A DNA stretch of 64,000 bases from Modicisalibacter luteus DSM 23508 (lineage in GTDB: Bacteria; Pseudomonadota; Gammaproteobacteria; Pseudomonadales; Halomonadaceae). The stretch lies in assembly GCF_000378505.1 (NCBI RefSeq), contig NZ_KB899995.1, positions 186,001 to 250,000 on the forward strand, given 5' to 3'. The notes below the pieces were generated by a model. It saw only the letters and a list, made by a program, of their open reading frames with translations, was not told where the DNA came from and did not search any database. Made by a program: the position numbers and the translations under genes. Shown piece by piece: positions 48,804 to 58,232 of the stretch; the first letter of the stretch is position 1; every line of letters starts with the position of its first letter.

Positions 48804-50024
48804 TCACTCGGCTGGATCCGGACGAGAGGCCGAGCCGCTGGCCGGTACGCGGTTGGTACTGCCAAGCTGCACTATCAGGGCCAGAGCCACAAAAGGCAGT
48901 AGGCCGACATTGACTGCTGTCCAGCCCAGTGTCGTCACCAGGGCCCCCGAGGCGAACGACATGACGGCGGCGACGCTACCGTTGCTCAACTCCATCAAGC
49001 CTTGGGCGCTGGCACGTTCAGCGAGCGTATGCCCACGCCCCAGCAGGGTGATGCCGGCGACTAGCATCAGGTTCCATCCGACCCCCAGCAGGCAACTGCT
49101 CAGCAGGAAGTGTGCCCAATCCAGGCCCGCCAAGGCGATGGCGGCACTGCACGCCAGTAGGCATGCCCCAATGCAGGCGACCCGGCGACTGCCCAGGCGA
49201 TCGGTGAGCGGGCCGGCGATGAATGCCGGCAGGAACATGCCGAGCATGTGCCATTGGATGACCTGACCACTGGCATCGAGGCTTAGCCCATGCAGGCTCA
49301 TGGCCAGCGGTGTCGCATTCATGACCAGAATCATCAAGCCATGGCCGATGGCCGTGGTCAGGATGGCTGCCCGGACAATGGGCCGGCTCAACAATTGGCG
49401 CCTTGATACGCGAGGCGCCGAGGTGGCAGAGGAGACAGAGGAGACAGAGGAGACAGGGTTGCCCGGAATGCCACTGAGAATGCCTAGGGCAATCAATGCC
49501 AAGATTGCGATCAACAGGTAGGCGCCGAGATAGGGCGTGGCCAGCGCATGGCGCGACAGCGAGCCCAGAGAGGGTGCGATGAGTGCGGCAACGACACCGC
49601 CACCGATCACGTAAGCCGTTGCCCGCCCTTGGAAGGCGACATCTACTGACTCGACGGCGGCGAAGCGGTAATACATGGCCGAGGCTTGGTAGATCCCCAG
49701 CGTCATGCTTCCCAGGCACAGCAGAAGAAAGCTGGCCTGCCCGATACCCAGCGCGCAAATGAGCCCGCCGATGACACCCGCGAGCGCACCGAACTGAAAG
49801 CCCCGGCGACGCCCTTGGCGTTGCATCAGTTGCGAAAGGGGCTGAATGGCGAGCAGATTGCCCAGCATCAGCAGGGCGAGCGGCAGGGTAGCCAGGCTCT
49901 CTCGCGGGGCTAGGGCCAGCCCGGCGAGAGAAGTCAGCAGAATGCCGATCATGGCGCAGGACCAATAGAGCGCCTGAGCGAGGAACAGGCGCAGAATTGG
50001 TGGATGGCGTAGCAATAATGACAT
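48804..50024 (-). CDS. MFS transporter with in-frame VSS microsatellite
   Basis: A 406-residue major facilitator protein with about 12 membrane helices, starting MSLLLRHPPILRLFLAQALYWSCAMIGILL. The loop between the two six-helix halves contains VSSVSSVSS, encoded by three 9-bp direct repeats. The second half includes a weak MFS motif-A-like PLTDRLGSRRVA. The start at 50024 was chosen by the conserved N-terminus; upstream sequence in frame is not membrane-like. It lies 60 bp downstream of a GlxA-type regulator on the same strand, which may control it. Substrate unknown; drug or metabolite efflux is plausible. Confidence 0.85.
   Translation of the reverse strand: MSLLLRHPPILRLFLAQALYWSCAMIGILLTSLAGLALAPRESLATLPLALLMLGNLLAIQPLSQLMQRQGRRRGFQFGALAGVIGGLICALGIGQASFLLLCLGSMTLGIYQASAMYYRFAAVESVDVAFQGRATAYVIGGGVVAALIAPSLGSLSRHALATPYLGAYLLIAILALIALGILSGIPGNPVSSVSSVSSATSAPRVSRRQLLSRPIVRAAILTTAIGHGLMILVMNATPLAMSLHGLSLDASGQVIQWHMLGMFLPAFIAGPLTDRLGSRRVACIGACLLACSAAIALAGLDWAHFLLSSCLLGVGWNLMLVAGITLLGRGHTLAERASAQGLMELSNGSVAAVMSFASGALVTTLGWTAVNVGLLPFVALALIVQLGSTNRVPASGSASRPDPAE
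49431..49457. repeat. Three 9-bp tandem repeats inside the MFS gene
   Basis: GGAGACAGA occurs twice exactly and a third time with its last base changed. On the coding (minus) strand it gives VSS units. Nine-base steps keep the frame if the copy number changes. Confidence 0.75.
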
Positions 50025-50083
50025 GGCGGAAGGCTCCAGGCAGAGGCGATAGAGACGAGAGCGATACCCCAACGCGACAGGCG

Positions 50084-51073
50084 TCAGCCGAAACGTTCGA
50101 TGAAAGCCTGGGGGCTGATCGCGTGGTGTTTCTGAAACGTGCGTCGCAAGTTTTCCGGGTGCCCGAAGCCGGTCAGTCGCGCCACGCTGGCCACCGAGGC
50201 CTGGGCGCCGAGCAGCAGGCTGCGTGCGGCCTCGAGACGTACCCGCTCTACGTATTGTCCGGGGGCCATGCCGACGTCTTGCTTGAACAGACGACACAGC
50301 GTGCGTGTCGACAGGTTGGCGCGCTCGGCCAGTGCCTCAATGGACAGGTCTTCTGAAAGATGCGCAGGAATCCAGTTCAGTAGCCCGGCCAGACGCTGTG
50401 AACCGTTGGCGGATAAGATCAGCAGGGGGCTGAATTGCGCCTGCCCGCCTGGGCGGTGCAGGAACATCACCAAGCGCTGAGCGACCGCCAGAGCCAAGGG
50501 GCGGCCGAGATCCGCCTCGACCAGAGCCAGTGCCAGGTCGATACCCGCCGTTACACCGGCCGAGGTAAATAAGTGGGCAGCATCGGCGACGTTCGGGTCG
50601 TAGGTATGTAAGCGATCCCCCTGAACTTGGACGGATGGATATTCGTCGGCAAGAGTTTCCAAGTCTGCCCAGTGGGTAGTGGCCTGGCGGCCATTCAGCA
50701 AGCCAGCTTCGGCCAACAGTAGAGCCCCCGAGCAGACCGAGCCAAGGCGGCGTATCCTGGGCTCGACGGCACGCAGCCAGGCGACCAGTGCCGTGTCGCG
50801 ACGCTGTGCATCGACGCCCTGGCCGCCCGGCACCAGCAGGGTGTCGAGCGTGCCGCCATCTATCGCCTGCCAGCTTTCATCGGCATGCAGTCTGATACCG
50901 CTGGATGTGGCTATCGGCCCCGCGCGCTTGCCAACCAGCAGCAGGCGATACAGGGGCGGCAGGCCTAGCCGTTCGCGTTCGACATTGGCCGAGGCGAAGA
51001 CCTGCATGGGGCCGGTCACGTCCAGGCTCATCACATCGGGGTAAAGCAGGCAGGCAATGGTGCGGGTGAGCAT
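50084..51073 (-). CDS. GlxA family AraC-type regulator
   Basis: A 329-residue regulator with an N-terminal DJ-1/PfpI-like domain (1-~190), including the LGSVCSGALLLAEAGLLNGRQATTHW nucleophile-elbow region, and a C-terminal AraC helix-turn-helix pair (SIEALAERANLSTRTLCRLFKQDVGM and ASVASVARLTGFGHPENLRRTFQKHH). GlxA-type proteins often sense small amines or metabolites and activate neighbouring transport or catabolic genes. It lies directly upstream of the MFS gene. Effector unknown. Confidence 0.9.
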   Translation of the reverse strand: MLTRTIACLLYPDVMSLDVTGPMQVFASANVERERLGLPPLYRLLLVGKRAGPIATSSGIRLHADESWQAIDGGTLDTLLVPGGQGVDAQRRDTALVAWLRAVEPRIRRLGSVCSGALLLAEAGLLNGRQATTHWADLETLADEYPSVQVQGDRLHTYDPNVADAAHLFTSAGVTAGIDLALALVEADLGRPLALAVAQRLVMFLHRPGGQAQFSPLLILSANGSQRLAGLLNWIPAHLSEDLSIEALAERANLSTRTLCRLFKQDVGMAPGQYVERVRLEAARSLLLGAQASVASVARLTGFGHPENLRRTFQKHHAISPQAFIERFG

Positions 51074-51311
51074 CGGTACGCTCCGTCAGGCAGGTATCGC
51101 CAGTCTGGGCTTGCCCAGGAATTGGCACAATGACAAAAGCCCCACATTTCTTGCCAGATGGCAGCGACTCGGATCGATACCCCTTGTCGCCGTTGTCGGA
51201 TGGCCCGTTTGCCGAGGTCGGCGGGGGTAGCTAGGCTGATTCTGGCTATATGACGATGCAGCGACGTCGTCATCCTCTTACGCCATACGTTTTCGACAGG
51301 AGGTTGAAACC

Positions 51312-51800
51312 ATGTCCAGCCCCGAGCACAAGCAGAAGATCTGGAAGATGATCAAGGACATCAAAGTCGGCATGCTGGTCACGCTGGACGGTGACATGCC
51401 TCGTGCCCGGCCGATGCACCTGGTTCAGGACGAATACGACGGTACCCTGTGGTTCTACACCCGTCGCAGTGCCGAGAAGGTCTTTGAAACCGCCGTCGAT
51501 CATGACGTCTGTCTCAGCTTCTCCGATCAGGAGGAGGGGGTATACGTGTCGCTCTCGGGCAAGGCCAACCTGACTGATAACCATGAGCTGATCGAGAAAT
51601 ACTGGAATCCTTTCATCGCGGCCTGGTTCCCTGAAGGCAAGGACGACCCGGATGTGGCGCTGCTGGAAGTCAAGGTACAGATGGGCGAGCACTGGAAGGC
51701 CAAGGAAAGCAAGACTTTCCAGCTTTACGAGATCGCCAAAGCCAACGTCAAGAAAGACGCTACTCCGAATATGGGCGAAAATGAAAAGTTCGGTGGCTAG
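51312..51800 (+). CDS. PNPOx-like flavin/heme-binding stress protein
   Basis: A 162-residue split-barrel protein of the pyridoxamine 5-phosphate oxidase-like group, close to general stress protein 26. It reads KIWKMIKDIKVGMLVTLDGDMPRARPMHLVQ and TLWFYTRRSAEKVFETAVDHDVCLSFSDQ, then YVSLSGKANLTDNHELIEKYWNPFIAAWFPEG, all typical. The fold usually binds FMN, F420 or heme; here FMN is the likely ligand. Start behind AGGAGG. It overlaps the following CAP-domain gene by 20 bp, so the two are probably cotranscribed, possibly as a stress response pair. Confidence 0.88.
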   Translation: MSSPEHKQKIWKMIKDIKVGMLVTLDGDMPRARPMHLVQDEYDGTLWFYTRRSAEKVFETAVDHDVCLSFSDQEEGVYVSLSGKANLTDNHELIEKYWNPFIAAWFPEGKDDPDVALLEVKVQMGEHWKAKESKTFQLYEIAKANVKKDATPNMGENEKFGG

Positions 51801-52347
51801 TCTCGCACCGACATGGCCCGTCACCTGGGTACTGGCCGGCATGCTGGGGCTTATGGCTTGCAGTGCAGCCTGGGCCGCCGAAGGCGCGCCGGAGGGCAAC
51901 ACGGTAGTCAAGGGCGACTGCGAGCTGACCGATCGCAAGCGAGAGATGCTGTCGAGAGTTAACGAGGCGCGCAGCCAGGCTCGGCAGTGCGGAAACCAGC
52001 GTTTTGCTGCGGCCGAACCGCTGACCTGGAATTGCACCCTCGAGGCTGCTGCCCAGGCGCACTCCCGGGATATGGCCAAGAAGGACTATTTCAGCCATAC
52101 CGGCCCGGATGGTGTGGGTATTCAACAGCGCGTCAGTAGCAGAGGCTACGTGTGGCGGGCGGTAGGCGAGAACATTGCCGCTGGTCAGGCGTCGATCGTT
52201 GCCGTGGTCGATGGCTGGATGGAGAGCCCGGGACATTGCCGCAACATCATGAATGAGGCCTTCACCGAGATGGGTATGGCCAAGGCTGATGATCCGGGAT
52301 CGATGTACTCACCCTACTGGACGCAGGTATTGGCCCAGCCACGCTGA
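51781..52347 (+). CDS. CAP/SCP-domain secreted protein
   Basis: A 188-residue protein starting MKSSVASLAPTWPVTWVLAGMLGLMACSAAWAAE, a signal that could be cut at AWA or processed as a lipoprotein at LMAC. The mature part is a CAP (SCP/PR1) domain: NEARSQARQCG, HSRDMAKKDYFSHTGPDG, AVGENIAAGQ, VVDGWMESPGHCRNIMNEAFTEMGMA, and WTQVLAQ. Conserved His/Glu residues (HTG, GEN, GHC, NE) and cysteines are present. Bacterial CAP proteins are exported and of mostly unknown role. It ends before a strong terminator. Confidence 0.9.
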   Translation: MKSSVASLAPTWPVTWVLAGMLGLMACSAAWAAEGAPEGNTVVKGDCELTDRKREMLSRVNEARSQARQCGNQRFAAAEPLTWNCTLEAAAQAHSRDMAKKDYFSHTGPDGVGIQQRVSSRGYVWRAVGENIAAGQASIVAVVDGWMESPGHCRNIMNEAFTEMGMAKADDPGSMYSPYWTQVLAQPR

Positions 52348-52362
52348 ATTCACCATGACGAG

Positions 52363-52393
52363 AAAAGGCCTGCACCGACATGCAGGCCTTTTT
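52363..52393. terminator. Rho-independent terminator
   Basis: A perfect 12-bp stem (AAAAGGCCTGCA with TGCAGGCCTTTT, loop CCGACA) lies between the CAP gene and the convergent small gene. The A-run and T-run let it work on both strands. Confidence 0.9.
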
Positions 52394-52422
52394 GCTTATA
52401 TGAAGTATCAGTACAGCTAGAC

Positions 52423-52689
52423 TCAGCGGCTATCCTGGTGAGGTTCGCTGTCTTCGAAGCGGGCGCCGATGCCTCGCATGCGGGTGCGTACGTTACGAAT
52501 CGCGTCGAGATAGGCTTCGCGGGTCGGAGTCGAGCCACTGTCCAGGTGCGCCACGCGAACGGCATAGCCATCCACCTGAACGGTCACTTCCACCTCGTCC
52601 TTTTCATCGATCAACGTTGCCACCGGATACGGGGCAAAAGTCTTGCGCGCGTAGTCCACTGCCTCGTTGATGGTCAGACTGCGATCCAT
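52423..52689 (-). CDS. Small hypothetical protein
   Basis: An 88-residue protein starting MDRSLTINEAVDYARKTFAPYPVATL behind a GGAGAGG site. It has a predicted helix, two or three strands (EVEVTVQVDGYAVRVAHLD) and a C-terminal helix (TREAYLDAIRNVRTRMRGIG). No signal or membrane segment. I do not recognise the family, but codon use and ribosome site indicate a real gene. Confidence 0.7.
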   Translation of the reverse strand: MDRSLTINEAVDYARKTFAPYPVATLIDEKDEVEVTVQVDGYAVRVAHLDSGSTPTREAYLDAIRNVRTRMRGIGARFEDSEPHQDSR

Positions 52690-52940
52690 GCGGTCCTCTC
52701 CTCTTTATATGCCATCACGTGTATCGGCGTGCGATTCTATATGCTCGATAGGTAATGTTTGGTTAAGGTTGGTGACTTAAACGTAGACCGTCGCCTGTTG
52801 GGGCTCAAGCGAATTTTCTCTCATGAGAAATCATGTCCCGTTCTGGTCATACCGTAACGAGGGAAATTACCGACCAGCATCACATGTGCGGATGACCAAA
52901 GGATGAAAGGGCTTTGCGATATCGTGACGCCCTCAGCGTT

Positions 52941-54251
52941 TCATGCCACTGGGCGATCCAGGGGCAGGATCAGGATGGCTCGAAAGTCGTTGACGTTGGT
53001 GCGGGTGGGGCCGGTGACGACCAGGTCGTCCAGGGCGTTGAAAAACGTGTAGGCATCGTTGCGGGTCAGATAGTCCGCTACCGAAAGCCGGGCAGCCCTG
53101 GCCCGCTGCCAGCCATCGGGAGAAATGATGGCGCCGGCGTTGCTCTCGGAGCCGTCGATGCCGTCGGTATCGATGGCCAGGGCGTGAATGCCTTCGCTGC
53201 CCTTGAGCGTCTCGAACACGCCCAGCAGGTACTCGACGTTGCGACCGCCGCGACCCTCGCCCTTGACGGTGACGCTGGTCTCGCCTCCCGAGAGAAGCAG
53301 CAGTGGATGTGAGCGTTCGCTTTGCAGGCTCAACGCCAAGCGGCCCTGTGCGCGGCCCAGGTCGCGTGCCTCGCCTTCCAGATCATCGCCGAGCAGGCAA
53401 ACCTCGATACCAGCGCGCTCGGCGTGCCCTCGTGCAGCATCCAGGGCGTCGGCTGCCCGGGCAAGCACGAAGGCCTCGTCTCGGGCAAAGTCAGGATCGT
53501 CGCGGCGCGGCGCGCTGCTGTCGGTAACCAGGTGACGGCGCACACTATCGGGAACCGCGATACCGCGAGTTTCGAGAATCGCCAGCGCATCGGCGGGCGT
53601 GGCGTCGTCGGGCAGGGTCGGGCCCGAGGCAATGAGGCTGGGCTCGTCGCCGGGCACATCGGAGATCAGGTAAGTAACCACCCGGGCCGGATGAGCGGCG
53701 GCAGCCAGTCGGCCACCCTTGATAGCCGATAGGTGGCGTCGCACGGTGTTGATTTCGCGGATCGGCGCTCCGCTGTGAAGTAGCGCCTTGGTCAGTGTCT
53801 GTTTTTGACGCAGGGTCAGGCCTGGGGCCGGTAGTGACATCAGTGACGAGCCTCCACCCGAGATCAGCGCGATCACTAGATCATCCTCGCCCAGGTCGCG
53901 GACAGACCCCAGCATGCGCTGGGCCGCCTGCTCGCCGAGCTCGTCGGGCATGGGGTGCGAGGCTTCCAGCACCTCGATCCGTCGGCACACCTCGGCATGG
54001 CCATAGCGGGTGACCACGAGCCCGGACAACGGCGCATCGGGATGCGAGGCCTGCCAAGCGATCTCCAGCGTTTGCGCCATGGCCGCGGCCGCCTTGCCGG
54101 CGCCCACCACGACGGTGCGGCCGGCGGGCGGCTCGGGGAGGCGATCGGGAAGCAGGCTGGCGGGATGGACCGCCGAAACGGCGACCTGGGCGAGGCGGTA
54201 CAGCCAGGCCCGCGTGGTATCGCGGCTGGTAAAGGGCGTTAAGGCATCCAT
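52941..54251 (-). CDS. Glycerate 2-kinase (MOFRL family)
   Basis: A 436-residue enzyme of the glycerate kinase group formerly labelled hydroxypyruvate reductase TtuD. It phosphorylates D-glycerate to 2-phosphoglycerate, feeding glycolysis. Motifs: VVVGAGKAAAAMAQ, ALISGGGSSLMSLP, INTVRRHLSAIKGGRLA, and the C-terminal MOFRL part LLSGGETSVTVKGEGRGGRNVEYLL with AIDTDGIDGSESNAGA. The start at 54251 has GAGAGG. It is the last gene of gcl-hyi-glxR-kinase and would complete the glycerate pathway. Agrobacterium TtuD is part of a tartrate locus, so it may also serve the tartrate genes at 11-17 kb. Confidence 0.92.
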   Translation of the reverse strand: MDALTPFTSRDTTRAWLYRLAQVAVSAVHPASLLPDRLPEPPAGRTVVVGAGKAAAAMAQTLEIAWQASHPDAPLSGLVVTRYGHAEVCRRIEVLEASHPMPDELGEQAAQRMLGSVRDLGEDDLVIALISGGGSSLMSLPAPGLTLRQKQTLTKALLHSGAPIREINTVRRHLSAIKGGRLAAAAHPARVVTYLISDVPGDEPSLIASGPTLPDDATPADALAILETRGIAVPDSVRRHLVTDSSAPRRDDPDFARDEAFVLARAADALDAARGHAERAGIEVCLLGDDLEGEARDLGRAQGRLALSLQSERSHPLLLLSGGETSVTVKGEGRGGRNVEYLLGVFETLKGSEGIHALAIDTDGIDGSESNAGAIISPDGWQRARAARLSVADYLTRNDAYTFFNALDDLVVTGPTRTNVNDFRAILILPLDRPVA

Positions 54252-54371
54252 GACATGACCTCTCGGCAAACGGCGACGAAGACCCACATAAAAAACCGGT
54301 AACCGCACAGAGGATGGCGGCTACCGGAAATCGCCGGTCGGCAATCTCCGGCGATGCAGCGCTCGGTAGGG

Positions 54372-55262
54372 TTACTTGCTGGTGATCTCGTGGTCGGCAA
54401 GCGCTTCCAGGGCACGTACCATTCCGGCATGGTCCCAATCTCCGCCATCATGGGCGGTGCAGGCCTGGAACAGCTGCTGAGCGTTGGCCGTTCCCGGCAG
54501 GGCGAGGTTAAGGCTGCGCGCGCCTTCCAGTGCCAGGTTGAGATCCTTCTGGTGCAGGCGGATCTTGAAGCCCGGGTCGAAGGTACGCTGGATCATGCGC
54601 TCGCCATGCACGTCGAGAATCTTCGATTGGGCCAGACCGCCAAGCAGGGCCTCGCGCACCTTGGCGACATCGGCACCGGCCCGGGAGGCGAACAGCAGGC
54701 CCTCGGAGACCGCCTCGATGGTCAGGGCGACGACGATCTGGTTGGCCACCTTGCAGGTCTGGCCGTCGCCGTGGCCACCAATATGGGTGATGGTCTTGCC
54801 CATGATCTCGAGCAGCGGCCTGGCTCTGGCAAAGCCTTCTTCGGTGGCGCCTACCATGATGGTCAGCGCGGCGTTGATGGCGCCGCCTTCGCCCCCGGAG
54901 ACCGGCGCATCGACATATTCGCCGCCGGCATCATGGATGCGCCTGGCGAATTGCTGGGTCGCCAGCGGGGCGATGGAGCTCATGTCGATGACCAGCGTGC
55001 CGGGCTGAAGCCCTTCGATGACGCCCCGATCACCGAACAGCACCTGCTCGACGTCCGGCGTGTCCGGCACCATGGTGATGATCACCTCGCTGGCTTCGGC
55101 CACGGCCGCCGGTGAGTCGAGCTCGCGCATGCCCTTGTCAGCCAGGGTGGCGTCCAGCGGCTTGTCGCGCTTGACGGTGACCAGGGTGTGGCCGGCATTC
55201 AGCAGGTGGCCGGCCATGGGGCGGCCCATGATGCCGAGTCCGATGAATCCAATCTTGCTCAT
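54372..55262 (-). CDS. glxR: Tartronate semialdehyde reductase (2-hydroxy-3-oxopropionate reductase)
   Basis: A 296-residue member of the beta-hydroxyacid dehydrogenase family. It has the nucleotide motif GFIGLGIMGRPMAGHL, the substrate motif DAPVSGGEGGA at 118-128 and the catalytic Lys171 in GQTCKVANQ. It reduces tartronate semialdehyde, made by Gcl, to D-glycerate. The start at 55262 follows AAGGAG; the longer open frame upstream is not used. Third in the operon, 39 bp after hyi. Confidence 0.93.
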   Translation of the reverse strand: MSKIGFIGLGIMGRPMAGHLLNAGHTLVTVKRDKPLDATLADKGMRELDSPAAVAEASEVIITMVPDTPDVEQVLFGDRGVIEGLQPGTLVIDMSSIAPLATQQFARRIHDAGGEYVDAPVSGGEGGAINAALTIMVGATEEGFARARPLLEIMGKTITHIGGHGDGQTCKVANQIVVALTIEAVSEGLLFASRAGADVAKVREALLGGLAQSKILDVHGERMIQRTFDPGFKIRLHQKDLNLALEGARSLNLALPGTANAQQLFQACTAHDGGDWDHAGMVRALEALADHEITSK

Positions 55263-55300
55263 GTCGTGACTCCTTCTCGCAATCTTGTTCTCGGGTTGTC

Positions 55301-56080
55301 TCAGACGCCTACGCCATCCATCCAGCCCAGCCCTTCCCGGGTCGTGGCCGCCGGCTTGTATTCGCAACCGATCCAGCCGTCGTAGCCCAGCCGCTCCAAG
55401 TGGCGGAACAGGAAGGGATAGTTGATCTCGCCGGTACCTGGTTCGTGACGCCCCGGATTATCGGCCAGCTGGATATGCGCAACCCGCGGCAGGTGCGTCT
55501 CGAGGGTGGCGGCCAGATTCCCCTCCATGACCTGCATGTGATAGATGTCGTACTGCAGTTTCAGGTTGTCCGAACCGACCTCATCGAACAAGGCCAGCGC
55601 CTGTTCGGTGCGGTTGAGAAAGAATCCCGGGATATCACGGGTATTGATCGGCTCGGCAAGCAGCAGAATGCCTGCCGCCTCGAGCTTGTGCGCGGCGAAG
55701 CGCAGGTTGTCGATCAACGTCTGGCGGGCGTCGGCGTCGCTCACGCCTTCGGGCTTGATGCCGGCCAGACAGTTGACCTGCTTGCAGCCCAGCGCCGTGG
55801 CGTACTCGATGGCGCGGTCGACGCCTGTGCGGAATTCCTCGATCCGGTCAGGGTGGCAGGCGATACCGCGCTCGCCGGCGCTCCAGTCGCCCGCCGGCAG
55901 GTTGTGCAGCACCTGGGTCAGGCCATGGGTATCCAGGCGCTCCTTGAGCTGCGCCGGGGCGTAGTCGTAGGGAAACAGGTACTCGACGCCCCGGTAACCG
56001 GCCTGTGCGGCGGCCTTGAAGCGGTCGAGGAAATCCTCCTCGGTGAACAGCATGCTGAGGTTGGCGGCGAACTTGGGCAT
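55301..56080 (-). CDS. hyi: Hydroxypyruvate isomerase
   Basis: A 259-residue TIM-barrel enzyme that interconverts hydroxypyruvate and tartronate semialdehyde. It starts MPKFAANLSMLFTEEDFLDRFKAAAQAGYRGVEYLFPYDY, the standard Hyi N-terminus. Metal-binding and catalytic residues sit in LLLAEPINTRDIPGFFLN (Glu), LQYDIYHMQVMEGNL, HIQLADNPGRHEPGTGEINY and GWIGCEYKPAA (Glu). Second gene in the gcl operon. Confidence 0.93.
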   Translation of the reverse strand: MPKFAANLSMLFTEEDFLDRFKAAAQAGYRGVEYLFPYDYAPAQLKERLDTHGLTQVLHNLPAGDWSAGERGIACHPDRIEEFRTGVDRAIEYATALGCKQVNCLAGIKPEGVSDADARQTLIDNLRFAAHKLEAAGILLLAEPINTRDIPGFFLNRTEQALALFDEVGSDNLKLQYDIYHMQVMEGNLAATLETHLPRVAHIQLADNPGRHEPGTGEINYPFLFRHLERLGYDGWIGCEYKPAATTREGLGWMDGVGV

Positions 56081-56117
56081 GTCAGTCTCCTTGTCTTCTT
56101 GCGCTGGTTCGTTGTTG

Positions 56118-57893
56118 TCAGGTCAGCGAGGCGATCGACGTCGGCGCATCGGTTGCATTCTCGGCGAGCGCCTCGAACTCGTTGACGCCGTCTAGCTCAG
56201 TGCCCATGGCGATGTCGGTCACCCTCTCGAGGATGATCTCGACCACCACCGGTACCCGGTGCTCTCGCATCAGCTCGCGGGCCTGGGTGAAGGCACCGGC
56301 GATCTCCTCGGGGCGCGTCACGCGCAGCGCCTTGCAGCCCAGCCCCTCGACCACTGACACGTGATCGACGCCATAGTCGTTGATCTCGGGACAGTTGACG
56401 TTCTCGAACGACAATTGCACGCAGTAATCCATGTCGAAGCCACGCTGGGCCTGGCGGATCAGCCCCAGGTAGGCGTTGTTCACCAGCACATGGATGTAGG
56501 GCAACTTGAACTGCGCACCGGCGGCGAGCTCCTCGACCATGAACTGGAAGTCGTAGTCACCGGACAGTGCCACGACTTCGGCCACAGGGTCGGCGCGGCG
56601 CACGCCGAGCGCGGCGGGAATCGTCCAGCCCAGGGGGCCGGCCTGGCCGCAGTTGATCCATTGGCGCGGCTTGTAGACGTGCAGGAACTGGGCGCCGGCT
56701 ATCTGCGACAGGCCGATGGTGCTGACGTAGCGGGTGTTCCTGCCGAATGCCTTGTTCATCTCTTCGTAGACGCGTTGCGGCTTGATCGGCACGTTGTCGA
56801 AGTGGGTCTTGCGCAGCAGGCTGCGCTTGCGCGCGCGGCACTCCTCGGCCCAGGCGCTGCGGTCCCTGAGCTTGCCCGCCACCTGCCACTCGCGTGCCAC
56901 CTCGACGAACAGCGCCAACGCTGCACCGGCATCCGAGACGATGCCGTAATCGGGACCGAACACGCGTCCGATCTGGGTCGGCTCGATATCCACATGCACG
57001 AAGGTACGCCCGCGGGTATAGGTCTCCACCGAGCCGGTATGGCGGTTGGCCCAGCGGTTGCCGATGCCGAGCACGAAGTCTGAGGCCAGCAGGGTGGCGT
57101 TGCCGTAGCGATGCGAAGTCTGCAGCCCGACCATGCCGGCCATCAGCGGGTGATCGTCGGCGATGGTGCCCCAGCCCATGAGGGTTGGCACCACCGGCAC
57201 GCCGGTGATTTCGGCGAATTCAGTGAGCAACTCACTGGCATCGGCATTGACGATGCCGCCCCCGGCAACCAGCAGGGGCCGCTCGGCCGCATTGAGCATG
57301 TTCAACGCCTTCTCGATCTGGGCGCGCGAGGCGGCGGGCTTGTAGGCGGGCAGCGGCTCGTAGGTCTCGGGATCGAACTCGATCTCGCTCATCTGCACAT
57401 CAAGCGGCAGGTCGATCAGTACCGGCCCGGGGCGGCCGGAGCGCATCAGGTGAAAGGCCTGCTGAAAGACGCGTGGCACCTGGGCCGGCTCCAGCACGGT
57501 AACCGCCCACTTGGTTACCGGGCCGGCGATGGCCTGGATGTCCACCGCCTGGAAATCCTCCTTGTGCAGCCGGGCGCGCGGTGCCTGGCCGGTGATGCAC
57601 AGGATGGGGATGGAGTCTCCCAGCGCCGAGTAGAGTCCCGTGATCATGTCGGTCCCGGCCGGGCCGGAGGTGCCGATGCAGACCCCGATGTTGCCGGCCC
57701 GAGTGCGTGTATAACCCTCGGCCATGTGCGATGCGCCCTCGACGTGACGGGCCAGCACGTGGTCCACACCACCGATCTTGCGCATCGCGGCGTAGAACGG
57801 GTTGATGGCGGCGCCAGGGACACCGAAGGCCACGTCGATCCCTTCCTTGCGCAGTACATGCACGGCAGCTTCGGCAGCGGTCATCTTGGCCAT
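56118..57893 (-). CDS. gcl: Glyoxylate carboligase (tartronate semialdehyde synthase)
   Basis: A 591-residue thiamine-diphosphate enzyme that joins two glyoxylates, releasing CO2, to give tartronate semialdehyde. It closely matches E. coli Gcl throughout. Val51 in RHVEGASH replaces the glutamate found in nearly all other ThDP enzymes, a diagnostic Gcl feature. The ThDP motif is in [20 protein letters not shown] through NNAYLGLI, and FAD- and substrate-contact segments such as [22 protein letters not shown] are also present. The start at 57893 follows AAAGGAG. It heads the gcl-hyi-glxR-glycerate kinase operon, which converts glyoxylate (from purines, glycolate or allantoin) into 2-phosphoglycerate. 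Confidence 0.95.
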   Translation of the reverse strand: MAKMTAAEAAVHVLRKEGIDVAFGVPGAAINPFYAAMRKIGGVDHVLARHVEGASHMAEGYTRTRAGNIGVCIGTSGPAGTDMITGLYSALGDSIPILCITGQAPRARLHKEDFQAVDIQAIAGPVTKWAVTVLEPAQVPRVFQQAFHLMRSGRPGPVLIDLPLDVQMSEIEFDPETYEPLPAYKPAASRAQIEKALNMLNAAERPLLVAGGGIVNADASELLTEFAEITGVPVVPTLMGWGTIADDHPLMAGMVGLQTSHRYGNATLLASDFVLGIGNRWANRHTGSVETYTRGRTFVHVDIEPTQIGRVFGPDYGIVSDAGAALALFVEVAREWQVAGKLRDRSAWAEECRARKRSLLRKTHFDNVPIKPQRVYEEMNKAFGRNTRYVSTIGLSQIAGAQFLHVYKPRQWINCGQAGPLGWTIPAALGVRRADPVAEVVALSGDYDFQFMVEELAAGAQFKLPYIHVLVNNAYLGLIRQAQRGFDMDYCVQLSFENVNCPEINDYGVDHVSVVEGLGCKALRVTRPEEIAGAFTQARELMREHRVPVVVEIILERVTDIAMGTELDGVNEFEALAENATDAPTSIASLT

Positions 57894-58232
57894 GGCCGGG
57901 TTCTCCTTTGTGGTTGTTGTATACAAAATCTAGGCTGGCATTTTGTGGCTGTCAATTTTTATGGAAAGTATTTCCATTATATTTTTTTGGAAGTATGGTG
58001 CTCTGACAGCCTTGGAAGGCAGGCGCTCAAGGAGTTGGTCTGTAAGCGCTTTTTGTGAATACGGTTTGATTCAGCCCGAGTGCACAATTAACAAGCCGGA
58101 CCCATGCCATGCCTACACTCAAGCGCAGGAGGCATCGATGAAGAAGAGGAGGGTTGCCAGATCGAGCTCAGGCTGAGCGAGTGAGGGTAGGGGAGAGAGG
58201 CGAGGGCGGGGATAGTCCCGCCCCGGCAGGTA
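57894..58232 (-). promoter_or_regulatory. Upstream region of gcl
   Basis: A 339-bp gap holding the gcl promoter and an AT-rich core near 57950-57995, with no gene visible. The palindrome TTGTATACAA at 57917-57926 lies 24-33 bp before the gcl ATG and is a candidate site for a GntR- or IclR-type repressor. No regulator gene is adjacent. The right side carries a GC hairpin (GGGCGGG/CCCGCCC near 58205-58225) that could end the EF-hand gene's transcript. Confidence 0.5.
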
